Source of the DNA: Schizophyllum amplum
Lineage: Eukaryota > Basidiomycota > Agaricomycetes > Agaricales > Schizophyllaceae
Assembly (NCBI GenBank): GCA_007026445.1
Contig: VDMD01000038.1
Coordinates: 224,533 to 288,532, forward strand
Direction of reading: 5' to 3'
Length of the DNA: 64,000 nt
Shown: one piece after another, positions 1-12,700 of the stretch
How positions within the stretch are numbered: position 1 is the first letter of the stretch
How the letters are laid out: the number at the start of each line of letters is the position of its first letter
The notes under the pieces: model-generated
Databases searched by the model: none
Told to the model about the DNA's origin: nothing
Seen by the model: the letters and a program-made list of their open reading frames with translations, nothing else
Made by a program: the position numbers and the translations under genes

Positions 1-3000
1 GCATACTCCGGACGTTCAAGGCCTCGGCCAGCTCCTTCGGAACCGGGGCCTCAGCAGCCGCGATATGCATACGCACCCCGCGAGCACGAGCAGGCATACC
101 CTACGCGTGGTGACTACTCTCAGCGCGGAAGTTCACATGACCTGCGCGCAGACTGGGACGCCACCTCAGCGATGTATGCGTCACAGGGTCGACAGCCATA
201 CGATGCGTACTCTCAGCCAGCGCAGGACCAGCCTCAGGCGGGCCCATCCTACTGGGCAACATCCCAAGATGGATATGTCCCGTATCCGCCCGCTTCACAC
301 GCCGACTATGCGGTAGCGCAGGCGCAGTCTCCCCAATACGCCAGTGCGAATGCCGATTACTCAGGTTATCCCTCGCAATATCGCGGATATCCTCAGCATG
401 AGTCGAGCACGTACGACGAGTCGTGGCCATCATCGCCACAAGAGTTCTCCCAGCAACGTCCCTTTTCACATCCATCCGTAGCCCTGCATACTCATCAGCA
501 GCCGGTCGCTCCCACCGCACGTTCTGCGCCTCCATCGGCCGAGCTGCATGCCGGTGGAGCTCTTGAATTGCTAGCTGCGCTTGCTCCCTCGCCGCAAGCG
601 CCTTTCAGCGCACCGTCGCCACAACCTTTTGCGGCGCCTTCCCCTAACGCAACACAGGGATTGCCCGCGCTCACGCGGTCGCCAGATCGTCAATGGGCCT
701 TACAGCAGCAGCAGCAGCAACGCCAGTCGACAAGTCCGCACGCGCAGGCATCGGCGTCGTACTGGGACGCGCGAGCCATTTCGGTCCCTGGGACGCCATA
801 CGATGCAGCATACGGACAATGGGCTTCAGTGGAACCGACGCCTGTGCCTTCACCCGCAGCCCAGGTCCAGACAGCGCAATGGCTTCCGCAGGAGATGCAC
901 GCCGCTGCAAACAATAGTGGGCGGTGGCTGCCGCACCACGGCGCGCCAGCGGGTTCCCAGTACGCTTCGGACATGCAATATGCTCAACACACGCCCGTGG
1001 AGCCTCGATATTCGCAGCGGGCATCGATGGACTCTCAATATGCGCAGACTACTCCGGCGGAGATGCAATACGACCCGAACCAGCTATCTATGCAGCGCTA
1101 TGAGCCTACGAATGTCAACCGATGGCAAGCGTATCAAACACCAAGTACACCAGCCCAGCAGTCTCGTCAACCTACGCCACTCGACATGGGACCTTATCCT
1201 ATGCAAGCCCCTAATTCAGACAGCTTTTCCCTCGCGATCGCGCATCAACATTCCGCTCAATCCATGCCAATAGCGGATCCGATAGACACGACGCTGTTGC
1301 GCTCTCTTGAAGTTCCCTCCATCATTGTCGAACGAGACGCCTGGACGGGGGCGTCTTCGTCAGACGTACCCGCCGTCGAGATGGGTCCGCACCTGGGGCT
1401 TCCATCTACGCCTGGATCTGGGGCAGTTATCCAAGCCTTTGTCGATCAGCAAACTGGCCCTGACTCCCATCTTCTGAACTATGACCCTTCTGTCGCGGAG
1501 ATACAGCTTTCTATGGACGTCGCGACGTCGGCTTTGACGCCCGCAGAGTGGGCTGAGGCGCCCGAACAGCCCTCCGTTCTGCCGATACAGATTCTCGCAA
1601 TACCTGAGCATGTCGAGGGTCCTGCAGACGAAGCATCGTCATTCCAGGCTACCATCCAGCCGGTCGCCAGCGGAGAGCCTGCGGCTAACGATCAGCCAGA
1701 ACCGGAACAAGTTGTATTATCCGAACAGCCACTGGATGAAGGCCTACTGAGGGAAGGCAAGGTTGACACGCCAGCGCAGGTCTCAGACGACTCCGTCGAT
1801 CGCGTCGGGCACAGCGTTCCACAGGCAGTCTTGCCCGATGTGTCGGTCGTTGTCGAGGACGCTCCTCCGGTTGAAGAGCTTGTGGCACAGGATGACGCCC
1901 GACCGCCTACAGCTCAGGAGAAGATCATGGTGGAAATCTCGCGCGACGAGCCGCCGTTGGCCAGGAATCGTTCAAGTAAGCCCAGCGCCGCAGGCGTGGA
2001 CGAGCCTCAGGCGGTTTCGACCCATGAAGAGGAAGCAGACGAATTTACAGAGCCAGAGACGATTATACCGCCTCCTGCGACGTCAGACGCGCCTCCCTCA
2101 GAAACCTCACCTCCGGCTCGGGCGCAGCAAAATGTCACCGCGGCTATAGCAATCCAATCCGAAGAACCATCGACTGATGCTCAGCAAGAGGAGCCTAACA
2201 GCGAGGAGGCCAGCCGGCCAACACTTACGAAGAGGCGGCGAGGACGTTTAAGCAGAGCGGAATTACTTGCTCGTGCGCAACAGGAAGCATCAGCCTCTTC
2301 CCAGTCACGCTCTCCGGAGCCGCTTCCCCGTCTCCAGCGCCGCAAGTCTACAGCACGCAGGCAATCCCAAGCGTCTCCTGCTCCGCAATACATCAGCGAA
2401 CGAGCGGCATCAAAGGCCAAGACGGCGTCAACAGCGCCAGAGCATGCTACATTCCAGGCGCCAGGCGTACGGGTTGCGACGGAGGGGGCTTACGATCCCT
2501 TATTACCCTCGCGCGTGCGCGTAGAAGACGACGGCGTTCCGGTCCTTGAAGAGCTTGACACGCCGGAAACACGGCGTGCGCGAGCTATACGGCAAAGGCA
2601 AGAACGCGAGCAGAAACGTCGCGAAGCCGAAATGCAAGATGGACCGCAGGAGGGTGAAGCTGGACCGTCGACACAACCCAGTGCGCCTTCAATATCCGCT
2701 CCTGTGGTCGTTTCGCGGGGCCGCAGGAAGCGTGCTCCGTCTTGGAAGGTTCGACAAGGTGCCTCAGCGTCTGTCGCCACGTCACACAAGAGCATGGATA
2801 AGGGCAAGGGCAAGACTGCCGATGTCCAGCCGTCGGACGAAACACCTGAGGCTCAGGCCGAGGCGGAATCCGAGCTCAGCTCGCTCAGCGGAAGCGATGA
2901 CGAGCAGCCGGTGACCGAGGGTGTCATAGAGGCCACGACCAGCGAGCCGCAAGACGAGGATGCCGAAGGAGAGCCGGACGATGAAGAACAGGGCGATGAG

Positions 3001-3713
3001 AGCAGTCATCCATCCAAACCCGCAGGCCGGCGTAGGTTCGTCCACCGCAAGGCGGGCCAGAACTTGATCAACGATCGTGGGTTCGTCGATTGTGGGACGC
3101 TCGGTGAGTGCTACTTTTGCGATGTGTGCCGCTCTGGGCTGACCCTATCTTTGTAGTCTGGGCGAAGATTAGTGAGTTTAAGTTGGTGTTCAGACAAGCA
3201 TGCATAGCTGACCATGCGTCAGGAACTTATCCCTGGTGGCCAGCTGTCGTGTACGAGAACGACCAAGTGGACGACATACCGCGCCCAGTCCTCGCGACCT
3301 ATAAGCGCAAGTCCAAGGCGTATCCAAACAATCGCTACTTCATCGTTCGGTTCTTTGATCAGCATAAGACCTGGTGAGCATACTTGTGGTGCTTGGCTCT
3401 CTACGATGCTGAAGAGGTATGGATAGGCAAGTTATCTTGCCGACCCAGATGGTATCTCTCGGCGATGACCAAGGTATGTGTATGCTCGTGCTGGGCGTGC
3501 GATTAGCTGACCGTGAGTATGGCAGATCTCGATCAAGAGATGCTGAAAGAGCAGAAGAATACAAAGAGAAAACAGGAGAAGCTTCGCTCCCAGCTGGAGC
3601 TCGCGTACCAGTAAGCGAGTACGTTCTTATCTTCTTTCCTTTGCTGATTTCGCTCTAGGGAGGCGATGAAGGAGATGGAGAGCGATTTAGAAGACGAAGG
3701 AGGAGGAAAGTAG
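1..3713 (+). CDS. PWWP-domain chromatin protein, 5' end cut by window
   Basis: The frame is open from base 1, so the true start lies upstream; 1,151 residues are in the window. Exons by splice phase: 1-3103, 3157-3171 (15 nt), 3223-3373, 3427-3473, 3526-3610, 3659-3713. The first ~1,030 residues are low-complexity: Tyr/Gln/Pro/Ser-rich, then acidic and Lys/Arg-rich with a poly-Gln run near 702-722. The C-terminus holds a PWWP domain (LVWAKI then YPWWPAVVYE, and FFDQHKTW), followed by a charged coiled-coil-like tail. PWWP domains bind methylated histone H3 and DNA, so a nuclear chromatin role is inferred. The microexon splits the PWWP core. A yeast Ioc4-like role is possible but not shown. Confidence 0.85.
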
Positions 3714-4154
3714 CGTCTTTGCGAGCTTTCTGCGTTGTACCCGCTATATTTTGTACTGCATTATCTGTATACTTACCTTCTTACGCTCGACGCAGTGGAC
3801 TCTCGACTCGAGGCGGGCCCGTCGCGCACTGACAATGGCAGGTTCGACGAGTCTACGTAGCTCCCCTCGGCGATCGAAAGGTTCACCCGTTTCGACGACA
3901 TAAACCAACTTAAAAAAGAAAAGAAAAAAGACAGACAGGATATTGGCGAAAGCTAACCAGCGTTTGGCTAGTCTCCCCAGGCAGACGTTCGTAGCGTTTG
4001 GCTCAGTTTGCCAATATTTGTCAGTACCCAGCAAGAAACAAGCAGATGCAGGTCTCCTCTAAGTTACAGTACACAACCAGGCTTTGACGATAATATTTGA
4101 TGTCTACATGACTTGCCCGTTGACGGATTTCCTTACTGGATCCTCCACATCCGA
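3714..4154. other. Intergenic, convergent gene ends
   Basis: Lies between the 3' ends of the PWWP gene and the AhpD-like gene. It contains an A/G-rich run near 3912-3932 and a 27-bp segment (3968-3994) that recurs as its reverse complement at 25090-25116. No gene is supported. Confidence 0.5.
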
Positions 4155-5100
4155 CTACTTCTCCAATACCTCGGGAATGGTGTTCTTCCAGGTCGCACCA
4201 GCTGCCCGGGAGGCCTCAATGGCAATCTCTCGGACGGCGCGAATCTGCGCGATGCTTGCACCATGGCGCCGCGCCCCCTGAAGATGCCAGTCAATCTGCG
4301 TTGGCACGTCCACTGCAATCAACGCTGCGACCATCGCAAAGGACGTCTCCGCGGGGCCTAGCGCGACTGTCGGCCCGTAGACGAAGCCGTAGGCGAAGGT
4401 CATGCAGAAGTAGCCTGGGTTGACGCGAGATGACTCATGAGCTGGAGGCCGATCGTTGGGGAGGGGGCGATTGGCTCACCGAAGTCTGGATAGATATCAT
4501 GAACGAGCGCGCTCACTGCGTTGGTTTTCTCGCCGTATGTAGAGGCGAAGAGTGCTTCGCCGGTCTTTTGTAGCTCCTGGTTTGGTGCGTCCAGGGACCT
4601 TGTGTATGTTTGCTCGTTGTTCAGTGTCTGAGAAGGTCGTATCGAGCACTCACCTCAAAGGGGCTTTGTCCCGCAGATCTTCAGGCGTAGACTCGTGTAG
4701 CTTGACAAGCCCATTGATGGCCTGTAGCTCAGTCCGGTCAGCGACAACGCAGAGTACTCGACACGGGAACTCTGACCTTTGGGTACCCGGAAAGCATGCC
4801 CGACTTGAAGAGCGCGTCCCGCATCTTGCGCGCAAAACGCAAGCGCTCCTCGTGGCTTGCCTCACCTTCGATGGCATACTCGAACACCCGAGGGACAGCC
4901 TCCGGCGCGTTTGCCGCGCTGAAAGCGCAAGCTGCGACCAGCGCCCAAGTGCGATCGCCAGTGTCGGTCTCTGCAGCTGGGTAGAGACTGCGAAGGCGAG
5001 CGAAGAGACCGGAATCGATGGATGTCATGGCTGGGTGCTGAGCAGCGAGCACCAGAGCAGGGATGATGACGGCGTAAGCAGACGATGTCGAGTGAGACAA
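4155..5100 (-). CDS. AhpD/carboxymuconolactone-decarboxylase-like protein
   Basis: Four exons close in frame: 5100-4777, 4721-4654, 4598-4480, 4414-4155, giving 256 residues. The all-alpha sequence has the family-type C-terminal block HLQGARRHGAS followed by IRAVREIAIEASRAAG, matching the His/Gly helix pair of carboxymuconolactone decarboxylase/AhpD folds. The CxxC pair of peroxidase-active AhpD is not visible, so a thiol peroxidase role is unlikely. No signal peptide is evident. Start chosen at the first ATG of the long 5' exon. The substrate cannot be inferred; fungal members are mostly uncharacterised. Confidence 0.8.
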
Positions 5101-5989
5101 AAGTAGTTCAGCGAGCGCTCGTGAGCCGACTCGGAAGGGAAGACGCGGGTGATGATGAGTCTGAAGGAGCGCACAGCGGCGGGCCTATAAGTAAACGTCA
5201 ACGCCGTCGGCCTCAGTGCTGCCCCATCTACCCTGCATCTACCATAGGGCCCGAGCTTCGCGAAGATCGGCAGGCGGTCGCTTAGGTTGACCCCACAGAA
5301 TTTGCGCCGCTCGCTGCCCTTTCCATGGTCGGCCGAGCAAGTAAGTAGGCTCCTCGACCAGTCGACCTGGAGTCGTCGAGAATTAGCGCTTCGCGCGCGG
5401 GGGCGCGCGCAGTGAAGGTCGCAGACCCCAGATCTTACAATTAGGTCCTGCGTACCCAGAAGACTTGAAGGTTGGGAGTTGCAGAACACGCAGGTGAAGA
5501 CGTCGACTCGCTTGAGCTTTTACTGCCAGGCGCTACAAAGGAGCTCACGTCGCGCATCCGGACAGCATTAGGACCGATAGCCTGCTTCCGACTGTGAGGC
5601 TTGTGCTCACGCTCAGCGCTCAGCGCCCGTAAGGTCTCAAGACACCCAGTTCGTAATGTGCGCCGCGCCGGGACGAACGATCGGAAGAGGACCGACGATC
5701 GTGACGCGGATCCCAACTCAGCAAGTCACGGTGGACCCATAAGTATAAGCAGATATCAACAATCCACCACGGAGGCCATTTCAGCGATGCGAAGAGAGAT
5801 CAGTACTTCAGTGTCCAGGGGTCTGGCTGTCTACTCATCCAGGAGTCACGCGCTCGCCAGGCGCCTACATCACCTGCTCTACGCATCTCCGATGAACAAT
5901 AGCATTGATTCAAGCTATCAAAGATTGATACGATGTCGCAGATCGACCTCGACGATACACAGGTAATGAAAAGTCAATGCTTGCATCTC
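5101..5989. other. Intergenic, no supported gene
   Basis: Several short open frames occur on both strands but none shows domain similarity, consistent splice sites or a credible start. GC-rich mixed sequence; no repeat was recognised. Confidence 0.4.
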
Positions 5990-7347
5990 CTAAGCCTCCC
6001 CAGATACCCGTTTTCTCACTGCATAACGAAGGAGGTGCATCTCGGGTGCGCTGGTCTTCCGCATGTGTGGGCGCCGCGTACGCGCCGTTGGCGCGGCAGA
6101 AGGCGAGGCTACTGTGAGGAGCCTGGCGTGGAGGCGACGTGATAAGAATGGGGGCAAAGCAGATCGTAGAGCCGCAAGGCGTGGAGGCGAGATGGCAAGA
6201 CTGGGAGGAGGGACCTCGAGTGGCCATCCGAGGTCGCCACAGTTTTGTCGGTAAGTATAGGGCTTTGATGCAGGCGTCCTGTCGCCAAGGTCATGGGCTT
6301 TCATTGCGCGAAGCTCTGACCATTCGGGCAATCCTAGAACGTTCGGGATACCATTCCAGAACTTCTCGCGCGCCAGACCTGTTGTTTCTCGGAAAACACT
6401 CTGCATGGCGGGCACATACCGGTGGTTATTATTTCAGTGCCCATTCATCGACGCCCGGGGTTCGAGTAATGCGAGAGGCTGTATGAGATAGCCGGCCCCA
6501 CCGCATAACATGGTCCGTGCTCGAAGACAAACGAAGGTCACAGTCGGGCGGAGCAACTCCTGGCGGCTCGAAGCAGAATGAGCAGCGGGCGTGTACCTCC
6601 ATCCTCCATGCGTGGATGACATCGGCAGTGCCCAAGCCAGGTATGTCGCCTTCCAGGTCGTCGAGTCCACCCGCTGCGGTGGGCATTATGAAGTTGTGCA
6701 TTGCATACAGCATTCCGGGGAGGAGCCAAAGTGAACCAATCTCCTGGGCGCAGAAGTAGGCTGAGGTTATGAGCTTGATGCTACGGCACGCGTCTTTGCG
6801 GCGCTCTTTCGACGACAGTTTCCAGGAGTCGACGTCGGATGGAAAGTCTGCGTCGAGACAGCCTAGGGCCCGCTGTCGAAGGTACGCCACATCGTACTTG
6901 TGGCTGAGGTGCAAGAACAGCCAGTAGCTTGACACCGTCAATCTCGTGTGGATGGACCTCGAGATACCTAGAGAACGTTAAGTCAGTCATGACCATCGAA
7001 CACGATGAGAATGGCGCGCACCCTGGCAGCAACATCGACTTGAGCCAGTGCATGACAGCTTCTGGGTCGTCCGAAAAGGTCACCAGCGGGAGCCCCTCAA
7101 CCGTCTCCGCGTCCCTGGCTGCGTAAAGCATATCGGCAAGGACGGGGAAGTGCATGACGAGGAAGCCCTTGTAGACCCGGCAAAGGCGCTCGCCGACGCG
7201 GATGACGACGTCGCCGTCGGGAAACCAAAGATCCTCCGCGTGCTCTTCAGGATAAGCCACTGAAGGGGAAGGCGCTGAGCCGAAGCTGGACGGTGACCGG
7301 TGACCGGTGAAGACAAAAATGAGTAAGTAGATGGAAGGGAACAGCAA
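5990..7347 (-). CDS. BTB/POZ-domain protein (ends approximate)
   Basis: Exon 1 (to 7022) carries the BTB start DLWFPDGDVVIRVGER...YKGFLVMHFPVLADMLY. A 64-bp intron (7021-6958) joins it to exon 2 (6957 down), with LSHKYDVAYLRQRAL and the later helices. A further exon from about 6400 has the typical C-terminal block EKFWNGIPNVLGLPEWSELRA. The exon 2-3 donor, the 5' start (the upstream open frame begins with TTG, not ATG) and the stop could not be fixed; the 3' limit given is the first in-frame stop. BTB domains mediate dimerisation or Cul3 recruitment. This lineage-expanded mushroom family has no known function, so a specific role is not claimed. Confidence 0.7.
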
Positions 7348-7584
7348 GACTGTACATGTTCAACAGTGTAACACAACAGAGTTGAACATTTAGGTCGGGC
7401 CGGCCGCCGATGCTTTGCGCAACCTTTGTGCGCGTCTCGTTCAACATTCATGACAAGCTCCAGAAAGAGCGTCCAGATATGCACCAAGCATCCACCACCA
7501 CAACATTCAGTGTCCTACATAATTCCGCTAATTAGACATGCAATCTCGAGACCCATCACGCACACGAAGGCGGCAGCAACCCAC

Positions 7585-7923
7585 TCAGCAGCAGCCCGCC
7601 GTCCACCGCTTGATACTGTTCGGGTACGAGATACACTCCCCATCGTTTGCCCCAGCGCTGACCCGATGATCGCTCGAGCCCGTGCAGGTATTCGCCTCTG
7701 CGTAGAGCGCTGCACCGCAGCAGCTCGGGCCGTACGATTTGAGGGAGTACGCCGTAGCGGGAAGGCTGTTGCAGTTGCCCGCGCCGTCGTCGATGCGGGC
7801 GAGGATCTCGCCGGAGCAATCGTCGCTCGCGTAAACCTCCTGATAGAGATTGTTGCGCGCGAGGGGGTTGGCGGCAGCGAGCGCTGCGAGGAGCACAGCG
7901 GAGAAGATCGTGTTGGGCTGCAT
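7585..7923 (-). CDS. Small secreted cysteine-rich protein
   Basis: A single-exon 112-residue protein. The N-terminus (MQPNTIFSAVLLAALAAANP) is a clear signal peptide with probable cleavage after an Ala near residue 19. The mature part has eight cysteines (including two CC pairs, one being the C-terminus), consistent with four disulphides. A TATA-like box lies ~45 bp upstream of the ATG. It has the profile of effector-like small secreted proteins, but I do not recognise the family. Hydrophobin is unlikely because the spacing of its CC pairs differs. Confidence 0.75.
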   Translation of the reverse strand: MQPNTIFSAVLLAALAAANPLARNNLYQEVYASDDCSGEILARIDDGAGNCNSLPATAYSLKSYGPSCCGAALYAEANTCTGSSDHRVSAGANDGECISYPNSIKRWTAGCC

Positions 7924-7963
7924 TGTTGGTCTTCTTGCGTCGTGAGGCGAAGACGACTGAAAT

Positions 7964-7974
7964 TCTTATATGCT
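7964..7974 (-). promoter_or_regulatory. TATA-like box of secreted-protein gene
   Basis: Minus-strand GCATATAAG lies about 45 bp upstream of the ATG at 7923. Confidence 0.45.
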
Positions 7975-8838
7975 AGCACAAGTCCAAGGTTTGGGCAATG
8001 GAACGCTCACTCAGTGCAGAGTACGCTCGGGGATCTGTCGTTCAGCTTACTCATCGGTGGCTTATATATTCGACGCCCTCATACCGGAACGGTGTCTCGG
8101 GGTTGAATTCTCCGTCCAGAAGAGGTGCGAGACTTGCGCGGCCGCATTAAAGCAGGTAGAATAGCAGCTGGGATGTTCCCGACCTCCTTTTCGAGATATT
8201 CAGCTCCCACCACCGGGGGATCCTCCCCCGAAGTATGTGCTCGGAGTCAGGTAGGGTCAGGCTTACTCTATACTGAGCTATGCGCTTCTGGTCAGCAATC
8301 ATAACAGCGCGAGGGAGCGTGTGGCACACCTTATAGTTGCGTGAAAGTGGCATTGAAGAGGAAACCAGGTCCTCGCGCGCGATTGGTCAAGTGGGATTCG
8401 TGCAACTGACGCACTGTACGTCCTCTCGCGCAAGGTATGGCTCATCCATGGATCGCACAGTGTGCTCCGAGAAGGCGGATATGCGTAGAGAGTATTTTTG
8501 TCGACGCGACCGGCTAGTTGCAGCTACTATCTTACCGTCAATACGGCCGCGACCATAAAACGATGTATCACATTCAGAGGCCTCGATATCCAGCGTTCCT
8601 CCTCTTGGCCAGCCCCTACGGAGTCTTCAGTTTTCAGGTAATTCAGGCTCGTGAAGGAGAAATGAGATCGCAGTTGACGGTGTAGACTGTGGGAGACAAT
8701 GACAAGAGTGAAGAGGCACAATTGAATCAGCTCCGTGACCGGAGTTATACGGCCCGTGCATCCGCGCCACCCGAATTTCCATGACGCGGACGCGTGCAAA
8801 GTGAAGCACCTAGACGCCGACTCAACGCCCTCACCATC
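7975..8838. other. Intergenic between divergent genes
   Basis: Divergent promoter region between the secreted protein (minus) and MYND protein (plus). AT-rich motif TATATATTC near 8063. No gene is supported. Confidence 0.4.
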
Positions 8839-9543
8839 ATGAAAATTCGCCGCTGCAGTGTCTGCCGCGCAAAAGAGAACGTCAAGCGATGCTCACACTG
8901 CAAAAAGCGCTATTACTGCGTACGTCGAATCCATCGCAGCCTTTCATCGATTTTTAGAACTCTCACACCCATCGCTCACACATCCAGAGTCAGCGCTGCC
9001 AAACAGCCGACTGGCCCATCCACCGCGCCGCCTGTCCTCCGTACATCTGGTACAACTCCGACAAGTATCGCAAATGTCAGGACGGCAACTTGCACGAGGG
9101 TGATCTCGAGCTCATCACCTGGGACGCCGAGCGACCGGATAAGGACACCGGCGATCTGCTCGGCTGGGGCGCCTGCGTCAAGGAAGAGAGCGAAGATCTG
9201 AAGCGGAAATACTACGAAGAATTTAAAGGAAATGATCGGAAGATGTTCAAGTACTGGCCGCAAGGATATCGCTGGACGTGCTGCGGGATGCCCGGCGATA
9301 TGCCCTGGGGATGCGACCACCATGGGACGGGGTCAAAACCGTGCACTTGTGATTACTGGTGAGTAGCGACTCTATAGAAAAGCGCGGGGGTATGAAGCTG
9401 ACATGCACATGCACAGCGGGGCTGGCAAGCAATTGCCGCTACGCATCTACAACGATCCAGCGCAAAGTCGTATGGGCTTGAAGCTCAGCCGAGGTCCTGA
9501 CCCACGCAGCCGCCGACCCGGCGCCATGTATGGGATGTTCTAA
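8839..9543 (+). CDS. MYND-type zinc-finger protein
   Basis: Exons 8839-8919, 8988-9358 and 9417-9543 close to 192 residues. The first 43 residues form a complete MYND finger: C6, C9, C18, C21, C27, C31, H39 and C43, with the intron falling after C27. The remainder (GWGACVKEESEDLKRKYYEEF and a Cys/His-rich WTCCGMPG...CDHHGTGSKPC segment) has no recognised domain but could bind a second metal. MYND fingers mediate protein-protein contacts, often in transcriptional regulators. The start was set at the ATG just before the finger because the upstream in-frame GTG is not a likely start. Confidence 0.85.
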
Positions 9544-9716
9544 CGCTACGGTCTCGGTCGGTGGAAGCAATGTATGAATTAGTGCTGTCGCTCTCCCCAA
9601 GTCCGATAAGTAGTATGCTCCGATCTAGTATAGATGATGTTACAGTCCACGAACGAGACCAACTATCCGTGAAGGACTTCACGCACCAATTAAGGACCAA
9701 GGTCCTCAATTTCCAT

Positions 9717-12700
9717 CTACCAGCCACGCTTCCTCCCTCCCTTGCCCCACTTCTCCAACAAGAAGCCCGTAAGGAACTCGTGCAGCTCCCGATACGCACC
9801 ACGCATGCGTATTGAGTGGTCGCTAGTTCAACCGTTAGCTGACAGTTCAATTTTGGCGACGTTGACCGCACCTATCGACAAACATCCTAAACGCGTAATC
9901 GCGTACTTCTCCTTTGACGAACATATCCAGCAAGTGGGCTGAGTTCGCAAAGTGCACATTGTCGTCGCCCGTACCGTGTGCGAGAAGATAATCGACCTGA
10001 GAGGGGCGTATCGCGTCAGCCGTCATCGACAAAGTCTGGCATATCGCTCACCTTCTTAAACGGCTCGACGTTGGTGACCGACGCATTGATGTATCCCCCA
10101 GGGTTACGCTCAGGCGTGTTCATGTACCGTTCGGTGTATATCGAGTCTGAATAGGCACACCGGTCAGATCAGGCAGATCGAGCAACACGATTGACAATCA
10201 CCATACAACTTCCAGCTCGTCACCGGCTACCCAGCCCAACATCAGCTTTACCCCAATCATGTATAGGAGACCACTCACAGCCACCGACATCGCCAACGAA
10301 TGTATACCCGCGTCCGCCTCCACGACCTTCGCAGCCATAAAGCCGCCATAGCTCTACAGATCGCGCGCATCAGTCATGCATTCTTCTGCTGATTTGCCGC
10401 ATTTTATACTCACCCATCCCCATATACCTATCCTCCTCGGGTCCACGTAAGGCTTTCCCGCCCATATCCTCGCCGCTTCCACCTGGTCCTGCGTCTCCCA
10501 AAAACCGAGGTCGCCTTTGACGACGCGCCGCACCGCGCGCCCCTTGAACCCCGTTCCGCGCCCGTCGACGGCTACGGTAATGTACTGCAAGCCGCACGCG
10601 AGGTACCCATGCCAGTCGTACCCGGCAAAGCGGAGATCCACTGTCTGGGAGCCAGGGCCGCCGTATCTGCAAATCGGAGGTGTCAGCACGAGGTGGCGGC
10701 CAGCAAGATGGCTGAGAAACAGGATAAGGCGGTAAGACTGGTAGAGGCTGCACGTACACATTGAACAGCACCGCATACTTCGTCCGCCCCGAGTCATCCA
10801 TGCGCGGTGGGCGGATCTCGCGGTAGTTGAACTCTGCAAAACCTGTCACCAGAGCAACAAGAGTCGCCTACGATCCACGTACCCATCCCGTCGATCTCAA
10901 TTGTGCCCCGGGTGACCGTCGGAGCCTCGTACTCCGCCGTCGCATTCGAAAGGCGCTCATTGGCAGAAAGCGTGTACTCGAAATCTGCGGGCTGGTCAGG
11001 GTCCAGCTATGCACAGGATAGGCGATGACGCTCACCCTCATCGCCAACGCGCACGACCTTCTGGTACGGTACGCCTGGCCCGCGGTAGCTCAGCAAGTAG
11101 AAGCCGGCTTCGGGGGAGAACGAAGTGGAATAGTACGCCTCCTTCTCAGACGGGAGCGCATCTAGGGATTGCGTAAGGCGACACTCGGCTGAACATCGTC
11201 CTTCCAACGCTCACCCTCGGCATAAGTAAGCGACGTTATAGCGGGAGTTTCCACAGGTTCGTTGGAAGCCTGCACAGATGCGCCGGCAGGGATGACCACA
11301 GAGTACAGATTTCGCGCTGTCGATGTTGGGTTCGCCGCCTCGAAGTAGCTGACGACGCTGTCAGCATTTGCAGGCGCCCCTGATGATCATGGCACATACA
11401 CAACCGCCTCGTTGTCTGCATTCACGCCGACGCCCTTGACCGTGCCGGTCACTTCCCAGTCGCCGCTCGTTAGCCAGATAGGCTGAAGCGAATCCGCAGG
11501 GTTGAAGAGGGCGATGTGGTTGAAGCCGTCCTTAGTCGGCACGATGTCGAGGTAGGCGCTGCCGCTCCCGTCGAAGGACGTGGTCGTCAAGATTTCCTTG
11601 GGTATAGGGAACACCGATTGAGCCTGGCCGTGAATCAGCTTTAGTCGTATCCTGTACCCGATGAAGTTCGCACCTGTTCGATCCATCCCTCGTCCCCCTC
11701 CTCGCCCTCCTTCCCGAGCGTGCGCACAACAAAGCCCTCAGGCGTGCCCTCCGAGAGATCGACCCATACGACATGCCCTTCATCCGCATTCCGGTTCACC
11801 TCCTTTACAATCAAATTCTCCTCCGCGACCCAGGCCACCTCCATGATAATCTGGTCGTCCTTCGGCAGATTCGGCGACCACGCCAGACTGTGCAGGGTCT
11901 CTCCCACAGTCGCGTTCGCCTCAACGGTCTCCGCGGACAAGTGCGCGCGCACATCGAACACCCACGCGCTGACCTGCGGGTTCGAGTACCCGGGCTTCGG
12001 GTATGGCACCTCTGTCGGCTGCGTGTAAGGGATAACGGCGTTGTTGTCCTTCGTCGGGTTGAACACCTCGAAGCGGAAGATGTCGACCTTGGTATCGTCG
12101 AAGCTTAGGAAGGCAAGGTGGTCGCCGGTGGGGGAAAACCACAGGGCGGACGGCCCGGAAAAGACCTCTTCTTCGTATACCCAGTCGGGGATGCCGTTGG
12201 TGATTGTGGCAGAGCCGGTGTCCGTGACGCGTATAGGATCGGAGGAGGCGTCGGAGAGGAGGTATAGATCGCCCGAGTCGACGAAGGCGATATCACCGGA
12301 GGGAGACCACGCAGCGTATGCGGTGGTCGGGGGATAGCTGGGGCCAACGAGGGGACGCGTCTCGCCGGACGCAATGGTGTGAACATAGTAGTTGCCAAGG
12401 GATGAGTGTCGCCATTGCTGCGATGGGTATGGGTGAGTATATGCGCATCATGAGTGAGCATGTAACGCACCTTGACATAGTCCGTCTTGACGAGGATAGA
12501 CTTCATGTCCGCCGAAAGCTGCCAGTTTGCCCATTCCGTTATGGGCTGACCGTCTTCTTTCTTAACGTCAATCATATTGACCAGGTCGGTCATCGTCTTG
12601 TTGTTCTTCAGATCCACAAGCTTGATGAAGCCGCCCTCCTGAACGGAGAACACGCCGTCGCCAGCTAGATGCAAATTAGCAGGGTGCTACGTGGATATGC

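Noticed and set aside
3374..3426. Apparent frameshift between PWWP exons 3 and 4
   Set aside because: Resolved by using the acceptor TAG at 3424-3426, which restores the frame without an indel.
5441..5716. 91-codon minus-strand frame
   Set aside because: Low-complexity Ser/Arg translation, no conserved features.
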